A stretch of DNA of 17,271 bases, taken from contig DEFO01000054.1 in assembly GCA_002350805.1 (NCBI GenBank), positions 1-17,271 of the forward strand, given 5' to 3'. How positions within the stretch are numbered: the stretch's first letter is position 1; each line of letters starts with the position of its first letter. The position numbers were made by a program, and so were the translations under genes. The notes under the pieces are model-generated. The model was given only the letters and a program-made list of their open reading frames with translations, did not search any database and was not told the origin of the DNA. Shown here piece after piece: positions 1 to 7,543 of the stretch. This stretch comes from Prevotella sp. UBA2850. GTDB taxonomy: Bacteria > Bacteroidota > Bacteroidia > Bacteroidales > Bacteroidaceae.

Positions 1-90
1 GTTGCAATTAGGCATTAATTGCATGCCAATTAGGCATTAATTAGAGCTTAATTAATCGACTAATTGCAACCTAATTAGGCATTAATTGGA
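1..90. repeat. AT-rich block of nested direct and inverted repeats
   Basis: The 15-mer AATTAGGCATTAATT occurs three times, at 6-20, 28-42 and 73-87, all in the same orientation. Each copy is itself a hairpin-like unit (AATTA, GGCAT, TAATT); in copy 1 the arms extend to GCAATTA/TAATTGC. In addition GTTGCAATTA (1-10) is the exact reverse complement of TAATTGCAAC (61-70), so the whole block can fold on itself. The start-to-start spacings are 22 and 45 bp. The block lies downstream of the minus-strand zinc-ribbon gene. Its function is unknown: it could be a protein-binding array, an RNA structure at a transcript end, or a simple intergenic repeat. From 91 to 180 no gene is seen; a 10-bp palindrome AAGATATCTT sits at 122-131. 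Confidence 0.85.
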
Positions 91-180
91 AAAGCGATAT
101 GTCATCAAGCGTTTACAATATAAGATATCTTGCGCCTAAAATACTTTCAACTCAAAGCGGTCATAGGCAAAGGGAGAATA

Positions 181-474
181 TTAAGTCCAGAATTCTATTT
201 TCTCGGTGGCTTTCATCTCTCCCTGGCAGCGGGGACAGGTGTGATGGTCCCAAAGGGTGATGCGGTCGCTTCCGCAATGCAGGCACAGACGGCCGACGCC
301 GCTGCTGAAAGAGGGTGCGACATCGCCAATGATGCCACCGACAACAAGGTGCTGAATGCTCTTGCAGTCAGGACAACTGACGGAGACGATCTCTTGTCTG
401 AAGAGTCCACGGCCTTCATAATCGTCGGCTTCGTAGCCACATTGGGTGCAGCGGTAGGTTTTCTTCCACGACAT
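181..474 (-). CDS. small zinc-ribbon protein with four CxxC pairs
   Basis: This 97-residue protein has no signal peptide or membrane segment and is probably cytoplasmic. It carries four CxxC pairs: CTQC (9-12), CPDC (34-37), CLHC (64-67) and CPRC (80-83). Four such pairs could bind two zinc ions as two zinc ribbons, one in each half. The second half also has an HH just before the last pair. The specific function is not recognised. Such small multi-ribbon proteins may be nucleic-acid-binding or metal-handling, but nothing here decides it. It starts 33 bp after the stop of the transpeptidase gene on the same strand, so the two are probably co-transcribed. No Shine-Dalgarno is obvious before the ATG, as is usual in Bacteroidota. 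A plus-strand frame over the same bases is rejected because the regular cysteine pairs exist only in this frame. Confidence 0.75.
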   Translation of the reverse strand: MSWKKTYRCTQCGYEADDYEGRGLFRQEIVSVSCPDCKSIQHLVVGGIIGDVAPSFSSGVGRLCLHCGSDRITLWDHHTCPRCQGEMKATEKIEFWT

Positions 475-507
475 AACTGGCTGGTGATGAGTTTAGGAAT
501 TCTGCTC

Positions 508-1638
508 TTACTGAAAGATTCTTTTGTTCTCCAGTCTCTTTGCCCTGGCCTCTGAGGCAGGCGAGAGATGGCCCTTGAGATACGACTCGATGATGAGACC
601 AGCGATGGGTGCAGCCATGTCGGCCCCGAAGCCACCATGCTCGATGTAGACGGCAATGGCAATTTTCGGGTCGTTCATAGGGGCAAAGCCAATGAAGGCA
701 GAGTGGTCGGCACCGCTGTTCTCGGCAGTACCTGTCTTACCGCAGATGGGGTAGGTGGTCTTGAGGCTGGTGCAGGTGCCTTTCTCCACTGCCTGTCGCA
801 TACCCTCGATGACAGGTGTATAGGCATCGGCAAACACCATGGTGCTGCGCTTGCGCAGGAACCGTTGGGGCAATGGACGCTCGGCAGTAGGCTGGTGGAT
901 ATGGGGGGTGTAGAAGAATCCACGGTTGGCAATGGTGACAGCCAGGTTGCACAGTTGCATGGGAGTGGCGGTGATGTCGCCTTGGCCCATGCCTGTCCAG
1001 ATGATGGTACGGGCATTCCATCCGTCTTTATAGCGCCGGCTCAGGTAATTGGTATTCGCCACGATGCCGCCCAGCTCGCCGGGAATGTCGATGTTGAGCG
1101 GACCGCCCAGTCCCATGCTTCGCATATAGGAAGCCCATGTGTTGATGGCCTCTTCTTTGTTCTCGAAGACAAAGTCGTCGTTGAGCATGGTCATGAAAGT
1201 AGACAGAAACCATGTGTTGCACGAGAAAGCCAGTGCGTTGACCAGCGAGAGTGGCGAAGCGTGCTGATGGCAACCCACGTGGATGTTGCCGTCGGTGAAC
1301 CCGTTTTTACACTCGATAGTAGTCTCGGGCGTGATAATACCCTCGGAAAGCAGCGTCAGGGCTTGGGCCGTCTTGAAGGTGGAGCCGGGAGGGTAGGCTG
1401 TGGCGATGGCTAGGTTGACATTGCTGCCCGCGGGTGAGTTGGTGGCCAGACAGATAATCTCGCCTGTAGACGGTTTGATGGCTACGATGCTTCCTTGTTT
1501 GCCTTTCAGCAGCCGCTGACCTAATTGTTGCAATGCCGGACGAACGGTCAGAGGACCGTCGTCCGGCAGATTCTGCGCCATTGCGTGAATGCCTGCCAAG
1601 AGGCAGACACACACAAGGCCGATGATTCTTCGTTGCAT
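508..1638 (-). CDS. stand-alone penicillin-binding transpeptidase domain protein
   Basis: This 376-residue exported protein has the three active-site motifs of the penicillin-binding transpeptidase / serine beta-lactamase superfamily. SxxK is S86-T-F-K89 within PPGSTFK, SxN is S139-C-N141 within FSCNTWF, and KTG is K301-T-G303 within CGKTGTAEN. The PPGSTFK context and the flanking IPGE and TPMQLCNL segments are typical of class B PBP2/FtsI transpeptidases. These enzymes cross-link peptidoglycan stem peptides in the periplasm. A signal peptide is visible at about residues 1-21 (ending AMA-Q). What is odd is the size: PBP2 proteins are usually 600-700 residues, with a membrane anchor and an N-terminal dimerisation domain. 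Here the catalytic domain begins at once after the signal peptide. It could be a secondary transpeptidase, a class D-like hydrolase or a beta-lactam-binding sensor. The downstream neighbour is the zinc-ribbon gene. Confidence 0.88.
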   Translation of the reverse strand: MQRRIIGLVCVCLLAGIHAMAQNLPDDGPLTVRPALQQLGQRLLKGKQGSIVAIKPSTGEIICLATNSPAGSNVNLAIATAYPPGSTFKTAQALTLLSEGIITPETTIECKNGFTDGNIHVGCHQHASPLSLVNALAFSCNTWFLSTFMTMLNDDFVFENKEEAINTWASYMRSMGLGGPLNIDIPGELGGIVANTNYLSRRYKDGWNARTIIWTGMGQGDITATPMQLCNLAVTIANRGFFYTPHIHQPTAERPLPQRFLRKRSTMVFADAYTPVIEGMRQAVEKGTCTSLKTTYPICGKTGTAENSGADHSAFIGFAPMNDPKIAIAVYIEHGGFGADMAAPIAGLIIESYLKGHLSPASEARAKRLENKRIFQ

Positions 1639-1723
1639 GAACTGTTGTCGATTTTTTTGAGTTCTTGAGTTCTATTACTTTTGCGTTTTGTTGGGTTCAA
1701 TACATCAACTACTCACCAGGCTG

Positions 1724-2458
1724 CTAGAACCATTGTTGCAGTGCATCTAAGACGGTTCCAATGACGTCACCGTCGGATGTGTTGTCGTTTTTGATGTCAC
1801 GTGCAGCCTGCTCAGCCCTGTCGAGCGCATGGATGATATCGTCTTTGTTCACCGTAAAGATATGGTTCAGCAGTCCAATGCTGGTAACATGCTCACGTCC
1901 GTCGAACTCCATTCTTCCCACCGAGCAGATGAAGTAGTTGTCGACGGTCAGCAGTTCGTTGAGCGCACTTTCAGCAGCCATTCCCATCATGTATTTGCTG
2001 CCCAATTGTATGACCGACTCGATGATGCCGTTGCTCGAGCCCATCTTTTCGCTCATGGCAGCGTTGAACTCTTGCTTGATAGCTGCCTGATGAGCCTGCC
2101 GGTCGGGACAGGTGAAGACGAGTACGCCACCCAGCAGCACCAGAATGAGCAGGGCCACCAGACTGCGCATGCCACATCCGCTGCGTTGTTTCTCTTTTTT
2201 GTCCTTCTTATTCATCTCCTTGGCCTTGAGCGGGGCTTCGGCACTTCCGTCGTTGCCATTGGGATTATATTTAGGTGGCTCACGGCGGACAATACTGCTA
2301 TCGATAACGGATCTCAGTTCTGCCACCTGCCAGGCAGGTGTCCAGTTCTCCATCGTGTCGCACCACACCAGTGTCTCAGGGCGGATGCCCTTGTTGTACA
2401 ACTCGCTGACCTCAAAGGGGCCAACCTGAGCGCCATTCTCAATGTAGTAATACTTCAT
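1724..2458 (-). CDS. GYF_2-domain (DUF4339) single-pass membrane protein
   Basis: Residues 1-48 form a GYF_2/DUF4339 domain. It shows MKYYYIENGAQVGPFEVSEL, the VWCDTMENWTPAW core and the closing VAEL, all characteristic of this small protein-interaction fold. A charged, lysine-rich linker follows (about 78-92), then one hydrophobic segment at about 99-116, and then a C-terminal region of about 130 residues starting CPDRQAH. That region resembles the DUF4359-type domains sometimes paired with GYF_2 in Bacteroidota, but I hold this loosely. The likely topology is a cytoplasmic GYF_2 domain and an outer or periplasmic C-terminal half. The function is unknown. The start is supported by a purine-rich AGAAAGGA just upstream and by a TAnnTTTG box at 2493-2500. 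The gene ends 85 bp before the transpeptidase start, so joint transcription is possible but not shown. Confidence 0.82.
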   Translation of the reverse strand: MKYYYIENGAQVGPFEVSELYNKGIRPETLVWCDTMENWTPAWQVAELRSVIDSSIVRREPPKYNPNGNDGSAEAPLKAKEMNKKDKKEKQRSGCGMRSLVALLILVLLGGVLVFTCPDRQAHQAAIKQEFNAAMSEKMGSSNGIIESVIQLGSKYMMGMAAESALNELLTVDNYFICSVGRMEFDGREHVTSIGLLNHIFTVNKDDIIHALDRAEQAARDIKNDNTSDGDVIGTVLDALQQWF

Positions 2459-2492
2459 TTCCTTTCTCTTGTTAAGTGAATAAATAAGTGTG

Positions 2493-2500
2493 CAAATTTA
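2493..2500 (-). promoter_or_regulatory. Bacteroidota-type -7 box for the GYF_2 gene
   Basis: Read on the minus strand the bases are TAAATTTG, an exact match to the Bacteroidota -7 consensus TAnnTTTG. It lies 34 bp before the ATG of the GYF_2 gene, leaving a short leader that contains AGAAAGGA. No convincing -33 TTTG is seen at the usual distance. Confidence 0.5.
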
Positions 2501-2520
2501 TTGCTTTTACAACCGTTTGA

Positions 2521-2564
2521 CGTAAAAAACGCGCAGAAGTTGCAGTCTTTATTGTTTTTTAACG
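2521..2564. terminator. weak bidirectional AT-rich hairpin between GYF_2 and GH92 genes
   Basis: CGTAAAAAAC (2521-2530) and GTTTTTTAACG (2554-2564) pair with one bulged A, giving a roughly 10-bp AT-rich stem with a 23-nt loop. It sits 18 bp downstream of the GH92 stop codon, so it could help end that transcript. It lacks the GC-rich stem of a strong intrinsic terminator, so this is a tentative call. Confidence 0.25.
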
Positions 2565-2581
2565 AAAAGAAAGGAGCTTCA

Positions 2582-4819
2582 TCACTTACTGAAAGAATAG
2601 GGCGCTGCCGATGGCTTTGTACCGCGCGATGTGTTGGGCTGACCTTGCATCAGGAAATGGATGGTTCCTCCCTTGATGAGTTCCTCGTGAGTGAGGTAGT
2701 TGCGGTTGCATGCTTTGCCGTTGAGCTTCATTTCGGCAATGTATGGCTGCTCAGCGTTTTCGGCTGTGATGGTGAGGACATTGCCTTTTGGCATGTGCAG
2801 CGTCATGCGCTGGAAGTAGGGCGAGCCGATGGCATATTGTCCGGACCCTGGACAAACGGGATAGAATCCCATGGCAGAGAAGACATACCATGCCGAGGTC
2901 TGTCCGTTGTCTTCGTCGCCGCAATAGCCGTCGGGAGCTGCGGTGTAGAAGCGGTTCATCACCTCGCGAATACGCTGTTGCGTCTTCCAGGGCTGCAAGG
3001 CCCAGTCGTAGAGATAAATCATGTGCTGGATGGGCTGGTTGCCATGGGCATAGTTGCCCATATTCATGATTTGCATCTCGCGAATCTCGTGAATGACGCC
3101 GCCATAGTAGCTCTCGTCGAACAAAGGTGGCACGTTGAAGACGGAGTCGAGCATTTGGATAAACACATTGCGTCCACCCATCAGCCGAATCAGTCCTTCG
3201 GGGTCGTGGAACACCGACCAAGTGTAGTGCCATGCGTTGCCCTCGGTGAAAGCATCGCCCCACTTAAGCGGGCTGAATGGCGACTGGAAAGAACCGTCGT
3301 CATTGCGGCCGCGCATGAGTCTTGTCTCATTGTCGAACACATGGCGGTAGTTGAGCGCATGTTCGCGGAAGGGCTTCAGCTCGTGCTCGCTCTTACCCAG
3401 TTTCTTTCCCAGCTGATAGATACACCAATCGTCGTAGGCATACTCCAGGGTGCGTGCCACGCTCTCGTTGATGCCCACATTGTAGGGCACATATCCCAGT
3501 CGGTTGTAGTGCTCGAAGCCCAGTCGGCCGGTCGACGACACCTGTGGATGCACATGATTGGCACCATTGACGACAGCCTGCCACAGTGTCTCTATGTCGT
3601 AGCGGGTCAGGCCGATGGCATTGTTTTTCAGATAAGCATCAGCCACCACCGAGGCCGAGTTATTGCCCACCATGCACCCACGATGGCCTGGGCTTGCCCA
3701 CTCGGGCAGGAATCCGCTTTCTTTGTAGCAGTTCACCAGTCCCTCTTGCATCTTCTCGTTCATCTCGGGATAGAGCAGGTTGAGCAAAGGGAACAGACAG
3801 CGGAAGGTGTCCCAAAAGCCGGTGTCGGTGAAATAATAGCCTGGGCAGACTTCTCCGGTGTGCGGACTGTAGTGAATGGGATTCCCTTCGGCATTGATTT
3901 CGTAGAACGAACGGGGGAAGAGCACCGAGCGGTAGAGGCAACTGTAGAATGTGCGCAGGTGGTCGGTGTCGGGGTCTTCCACCTCAATGCGTCCCAATAC
4001 CTCGTTCCATCGGTTGCGAGCTTGTTGGCAGATGTGGTCGAAATCGAAGCCACCACCCAGTTCGAGCAGGTTCTGACGTGCCTGCTGCTCGCTAATGAAC
4101 GATGAGGCGATGCGCATGTGTACCTGTTCATTTCGACGGGTGCTGAAGGAAATCACTACTCCATGACGCCCGTCGGCCACTTGCTGAGTGATGGTGAAGT
4201 CGTGGTCGAGCTCGATGACGAAATAGTTGCGGAAATTCTGTGGAACGCCCCCGCTGTTCTTTACGGTATAACCGGTGATACACCTTTTCTCTCTGTCGGC
4301 GACTACGTTTGCCTGACCGTCGAAGGCATCAACGATGATGTTAGCCTGCCGGGTCTCAGGGAAGGTGAGGCGCATCATGGCAGCCCTCTCGGTGGGTGTG
4401 ATTTCAGCCGTTACATCCCAGTCGGCCAGATAGACCTTATAATAATAAGGTGTGGCAGTCTCAGCCTTGTGTGAGAACCACGACGCACGCTCGTTCTCGT
4501 CGAACTTGGGAGTGCCGGTGGTGGCCATGATGGCAAACTGGCCGTAATCGTTTATCCATGGGGAGGGCTGATGGGTTTGCTTGATGCCGCGTATCTTATC
4601 GGCGGTATAGACATACTGCCAGCCGTCGCCCATGGCACCCGTCTGTGGCGTCCAGAAGTTCATGCCCCACGGCAATGCCACGGCAGGGTAGGTGTTGCCC
4701 GTAGAGAGCGAGTATTTCGATAGTGTTCCGACGAGTGTGCTGACATAGTCAACCGGCTCTTTGGCACTGACGCCAAACAGGTTGGCTGCTAACACAATAC
4801 AGCAAAGAAATCGTTTCAT
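2582..4819 (-). CDS. secreted GH92 exo-alpha-mannosidase
   Basis: This 745-residue protein matches family GH92 along its whole length. GH92 enzymes are calcium-dependent, inverting exo-alpha-mannosidases, mostly on alpha-1,2 and alpha-1,3 links of N-glycans and yeast mannan. Visible family blocks are the beta-sandwich start with GNTYPAVALPWGMNFWTPQT (41-60), the DTGFWDTFR helix (332-340), FTEGNAWHYTW (524-534), AHGNQPIQHMIYLY (591-604) and GDEDNGQTSAWYVFSAMGFY (634-653). By comparison with characterised GH92 enzymes, E526 is the likely general acid and D635/D637 hold the likely base. The signal peptide is residues 1-19 (ending GVSA), with no convincing lipobox, so a periplasmic location is likely. 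The linkage specificity cannot be read from sequence. The gene is third in the minus-strand arm and is separated from the glutaminase A-like gene by a 192-bp repeat-rich gap, so it may have its own promoter. Confidence 0.95.
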   Translation of the reverse strand: MKRFLCCIVLAANLFGVSAKEPVDYVSTLVGTLSKYSLSTGNTYPAVALPWGMNFWTPQTGAMGDGWQYVYTADKIRGIKQTHQPSPWINDYGQFAIMATTGTPKFDENERASWFSHKAETATPYYYKVYLADWDVTAEITPTERAAMMRLTFPETRQANIIVDAFDGQANVVADREKRCITGYTVKNSGGVPQNFRNYFVIELDHDFTITQQVADGRHGVVISFSTRRNEQVHMRIASSFISEQQARQNLLELGGGFDFDHICQQARNRWNEVLGRIEVEDPDTDHLRTFYSCLYRSVLFPRSFYEINAEGNPIHYSPHTGEVCPGYYFTDTGFWDTFRCLFPLLNLLYPEMNEKMQEGLVNCYKESGFLPEWASPGHRGCMVGNNSASVVADAYLKNNAIGLTRYDIETLWQAVVNGANHVHPQVSSTGRLGFEHYNRLGYVPYNVGINESVARTLEYAYDDWCIYQLGKKLGKSEHELKPFREHALNYRHVFDNETRLMRGRNDDGSFQSPFSPLKWGDAFTEGNAWHYTWSVFHDPEGLIRLMGGRNVFIQMLDSVFNVPPLFDESYYGGVIHEIREMQIMNMGNYAHGNQPIQHMIYLYDWALQPWKTQQRIREVMNRFYTAAPDGYCGDEDNGQTSAWYVFSAMGFYPVCPGSGQYAIGSPYFQRMTLHMPKGNVLTITAENAEQPYIAEMKLNGKACNRNYLTHEELIKGGTIHFLMQGQPNTSRGTKPSAAPYSFSK

Positions 4820-5011
4820 TGACTCAAGTTTTCAAGTTTCGCATTCGCTCAACTTCTTTGTAGTTAAGTAGTTAAAGTAGTTATCGCAACGCTCGTCCTA
4901 CGGACAGTAGTTAAGCCATTACCTTGTTGTGAATTGTGTATCACATTGCATATGGCTTAACTTCTTTAACTACTGACTTCTTAACTACTTCAGAAAGTTG
5001 AATCAAGTTTT
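4820..5011. repeat. repeat-rich intergenic gap with GTAGTTAA units and inverted copies
   Basis: On the plus strand GTAGTTAA-like units run at 4861-4884, and reverse-complement units (TTAACTACT and TTAACTTC types) run at 4958-4993. Two exact inverted pairs are seen: AGTAGTTAAAG (4868-4878) with CTTTAACTACT (4965-4975), and GTTAAGCCAT (4911-4920) with ATGGCTTAAC (4953-4962). The segment can therefore form a large stem-loop between the glutaminase A-like and GH92 genes. No gene is seen in it. No good TAnnTTTG box reads towards GH92. It may be a processing or attenuation element or a dispersed intergenic repeat. Confidence 0.75.
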
Positions 5012-7528
5012 TTATTGGGTGATACCATTTGTTTTCTGCATGAGCACCTGCATCCAGAAACCGCCGATGACAGAGCGGGCCTTGAATCCCACCATGCGTC
5101 CTGTCTTGGTGTCGTACCAGTCGCTTGTGGGCACCCGGCTCTCGGTCTCGTTCATATAATGATATATAGGCTCCACAAAGCGCAGGAATGTTTTCTTGTC
5201 GTTGGCCATCGAGGCGGTCCACATGATCCAGTCGTTCTTGGTGTAGTCCTTTCGAACATCGAGAGGCAGTCCGTAGCGGTTTTGATGCTTCAGGTAGTAT
5301 TTAATTTCGCGTTCCATCACCTCGTTGCTGAAGACATTTGTCTGCCAAAGCTTGTCCCACACCATATTGTATTTCTGACTCCAGGTGTTCTGTCGGTCAA
5401 AAGCCAGGCGGTAGTGGTCGTCTTCACGGGCATCCTTCTCCCATTGGCGTGCCATCTGCCGTGCGCGGCTCAGATACCTGTCGGCCACCTGATGGAGTCC
5501 TTTCATGCGTGCCATTTCTGCATAGCCGGCAATGCCCATGATGGCTTTTACTGCCAGGTTGGCATTGTGTGCCCAGTGGCCGGCAAAGTCGTCGGTGCAG
5601 AGCTGGTTGGCAGGGTCTTGTCCGTTGTCGGAGAGATAATCGGCCCATGTGGTGATGATGTCCCAGTACTTGTCGACATACCTCGTGTTTCCGTCAATCT
5701 TACAAAGCTGGGCAGCCAGCGCAAGCATGTTGCCTGCCTCCTCGAGAGGCATGTCACCACCATAGACCTGACCGTTGGCAATAGGGTAGGTGCCCAAGTC
5801 GTGGGCGGCGAATGGCTTGGTCCAGCGTCCTGACAGCGAATAGTCGAAAATAGAGGTCATCATGGCTTTCTGCAGCTCGGGATTATAGACGAGAAACAGC
5901 GGAGCCTCGGGGTAGGTGAGGTCTACCGTGTTGACGCATCCGTTGGAATTGTTTTCCTTCGAGAAAAAGAGTAAGTTGCCCATGTCATCCTGGAATAGTT
6001 TGTGCGCAGCGATGACATGGCGGTAGGAAGCTGACAGAATCTCGGCATAATGACTGTTGCCAGCCCGCATGCCGTCGTCGTAGATTTGCTGGTCGAATGC
6101 CCGGCAGCGCTGCATGATGCTGGCATACTGAGCGTTCATGCGGTTGAACAGTTGGAAGATGCTCACCGTGCCGCCATGTGCCCAGTAGCCCTGATAGCGC
6201 TTGTACATGTACTCAATGTCTTGCTGCTCATCGTAGCCAATCATCATGAAACTGGCAGCCTGTCTGACCCTCCCCAGTTGATGGACATAGCACAACAGGG
6301 GCATCTGTGATGGTTTGCGGCAGTCGATGACGTGTTGGCTGGTCTGGGTGTGTCCTGTCTTCATGAAATCATTCCTTGAGGTGATGGCGTCGCCAATGCT
6401 GACTTCGCCATGGCCGGCCGGCATGTAGAGCCAGCCCCAGTCTATGCAAATGCCGTCGCCCTTCTTCGCTAGGATGGGCTGTTCGATGGTACCCGTCTGA
6501 GCGTATGTCATTCCCTCTCTTTTCACTAGTTGGGTGCGTGTAGGCTGACTGGCTTTGTTGACCGCTATTTCGGGTGTGGCACTGACCATGAACTGCACGT
6601 CGTGTTCACCACCGTCGGCAGAGCGCACCTGATAGGAGATGTAGTTAATGGGGGATGAGAGCAAGTCGTAATCGTCGATGAGCATAGGAGCCGTGAATAC
6701 CACGTCGAGCTCCACCGGACCGCACACAAATGTATAATAGGTGTTGGTGGCGAGCACACTGACAGCTTTCTGCTGCGCCGTCTTCATGGCAGAGCTTCCC
6801 GGGTTGATATCCTTGAATAAGCCGAAGTCGGTATATGCACCGCCGGTGGTGTTGTGGCAGTGGGCAGCGATGACGTTCTTCCCCTCGTGCAGCAATGCCT
6901 TCAGCTTGGTGTCGAGGTGCAGGCGCACACCCTCTCTCCATGCCTCGCCCGTGTCGGCCACTTTCGTGCCGTTGAGATAGAGTTCGAAGACATCGTCGTG
7001 AGAGTAAACCAGATAAAGGTCTGCTTGCAGGTCGGCTGCCGACAGTTCCACATCGCGCCGTACATACAAGTCGCTGTGTTCCTCACTCCAGTGTGTGCGC
7101 ACATCGCTCTGTCCGTTGCTTCCCCAGGCAGCTTTCCCCCGCTGCCAATTCGCGGCATTGAACCCCGGCTGGGCCCAGTCGTTGCCCGCTTGCTTGTCGC
7201 GGGTGTAGGCACCCTCCCAGGCGGCTTCGTCGGCCATGGGTACGACCGACTCCAAGATGCTGCGGTCGGTTCCCATCCATCGGTATGTCACACCGTCGAC
7301 TCGGAGCAGCCCCTCCAACGGCTTCTCGTCGTTCGTCCAGTGGCGGGTCGTGCCGTCGGTCAGATGGTCGTAAGGCGACCAGATGCTGAAATACGGGTCG
7401 CTGACAATGAGTGGCACCGACGGTACTCTGAGCTGTGTTGTCTTATAAGGTTTAAACAATTCGGGTGTCTGCGCCATCGACGCCACGCTGATAATGGTCA
7501 GCAGTCCCGCAGTCAATAGTTTCTTCAT
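5012..7528 (-). CDS. glutaminase A-like protein (DUF4964/DUF5127/DUF4965/DUF1793 family)
   Basis: This 838-residue exported protein has a signal peptide at 1-19 (ending SMA-Q). The start FKPYKTTQLRVPSVPLIVSD (25-44) and DPYFSIWSP are hallmarks of the DUF4964/DUF5127 N-terminal region of GtaA-type proteins. The C-terminal half (about 425-838) is the six-helical-hairpin domain (DUF4965/DUF1793), with SNGCVNTVDLTYPEAPLF (528-545), CTDDFAGHWAHNANLAVKAI (644-663), TWSQKYNMVWDKLW (715-728) and SRVPTSDWYDTKTG (797-810). An inserted beta-sandwich at about 105-240, with a typical DDVFELYLNG strand, resembles the sugar-binding-like modules of glycosidases. Some fungal relatives are called glutaminase A, but in Bacteroidota the family often sits in carbohydrate loci and its substrate is unproven. 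The gene follows the CotH gene by only 15 bp, so the two are almost certainly co-transcribed. Confidence 0.9.
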   Translation of the reverse strand: MKKLLTAGLLTIISVASMAQTPELFKPYKTTQLRVPSVPLIVSDPYFSIWSPYDHLTDGTTRHWTNDEKPLEGLLRVDGVTYRWMGTDRSILESVVPMADEAAWEGAYTRDKQAGNDWAQPGFNAANWQRGKAAWGSNGQSDVRTHWSEEHSDLYVRRDVELSAADLQADLYLVYSHDDVFELYLNGTKVADTGEAWREGVRLHLDTKLKALLHEGKNVIAAHCHNTTGGAYTDFGLFKDINPGSSAMKTAQQKAVSVLATNTYYTFVCGPVELDVVFTAPMLIDDYDLLSSPINYISYQVRSADGGEHDVQFMVSATPEIAVNKASQPTRTQLVKREGMTYAQTGTIEQPILAKKGDGICIDWGWLYMPAGHGEVSIGDAITSRNDFMKTGHTQTSQHVIDCRKPSQMPLLCYVHQLGRVRQAASFMMIGYDEQQDIEYMYKRYQGYWAHGGTVSIFQLFNRMNAQYASIMQRCRAFDQQIYDDGMRAGNSHYAEILSASYRHVIAAHKLFQDDMGNLLFFSKENNSNGCVNTVDLTYPEAPLFLVYNPELQKAMMTSIFDYSLSGRWTKPFAAHDLGTYPIANGQVYGGDMPLEEAGNMLALAAQLCKIDGNTRYVDKYWDIITTWADYLSDNGQDPANQLCTDDFAGHWAHNANLAVKAIMGIAGYAEMARMKGLHQVADRYLSRARQMARQWEKDAREDDHYRLAFDRQNTWSQKYNMVWDKLWQTNVFSNEVMEREIKYYLKHQNRYGLPLDVRKDYTKNDWIMWTASMANDKKTFLRFVEPIYHYMNETESRVPTSDWYDTKTGRMVGFKARSVIGGFWMQVLMQKTNGITQ

Positions 7529-7543
7529 GTTGATTCTCTGTTT

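Noticed and set aside
1..90. A CRISPR array
   Set aside because: Repeat units are only 15 bp, spacers are 7 and 30 bp and are themselves made of the same AT-rich motif, and no cas gene is present.
130..555. A 141-codon plus-strand frame over the zinc-ribbon gene
   Set aside because: The opposite frame has four regular CxxC pairs; this one has no recognisable pattern.
2501..4105. A 534-codon open frame on the plus strand opposite the GH92 gene
   Set aside because: It is a shadow of the GH92 codon pattern: no family motifs, no sensible start, and the minus-strand frame has clear GH92 catalytic blocks.
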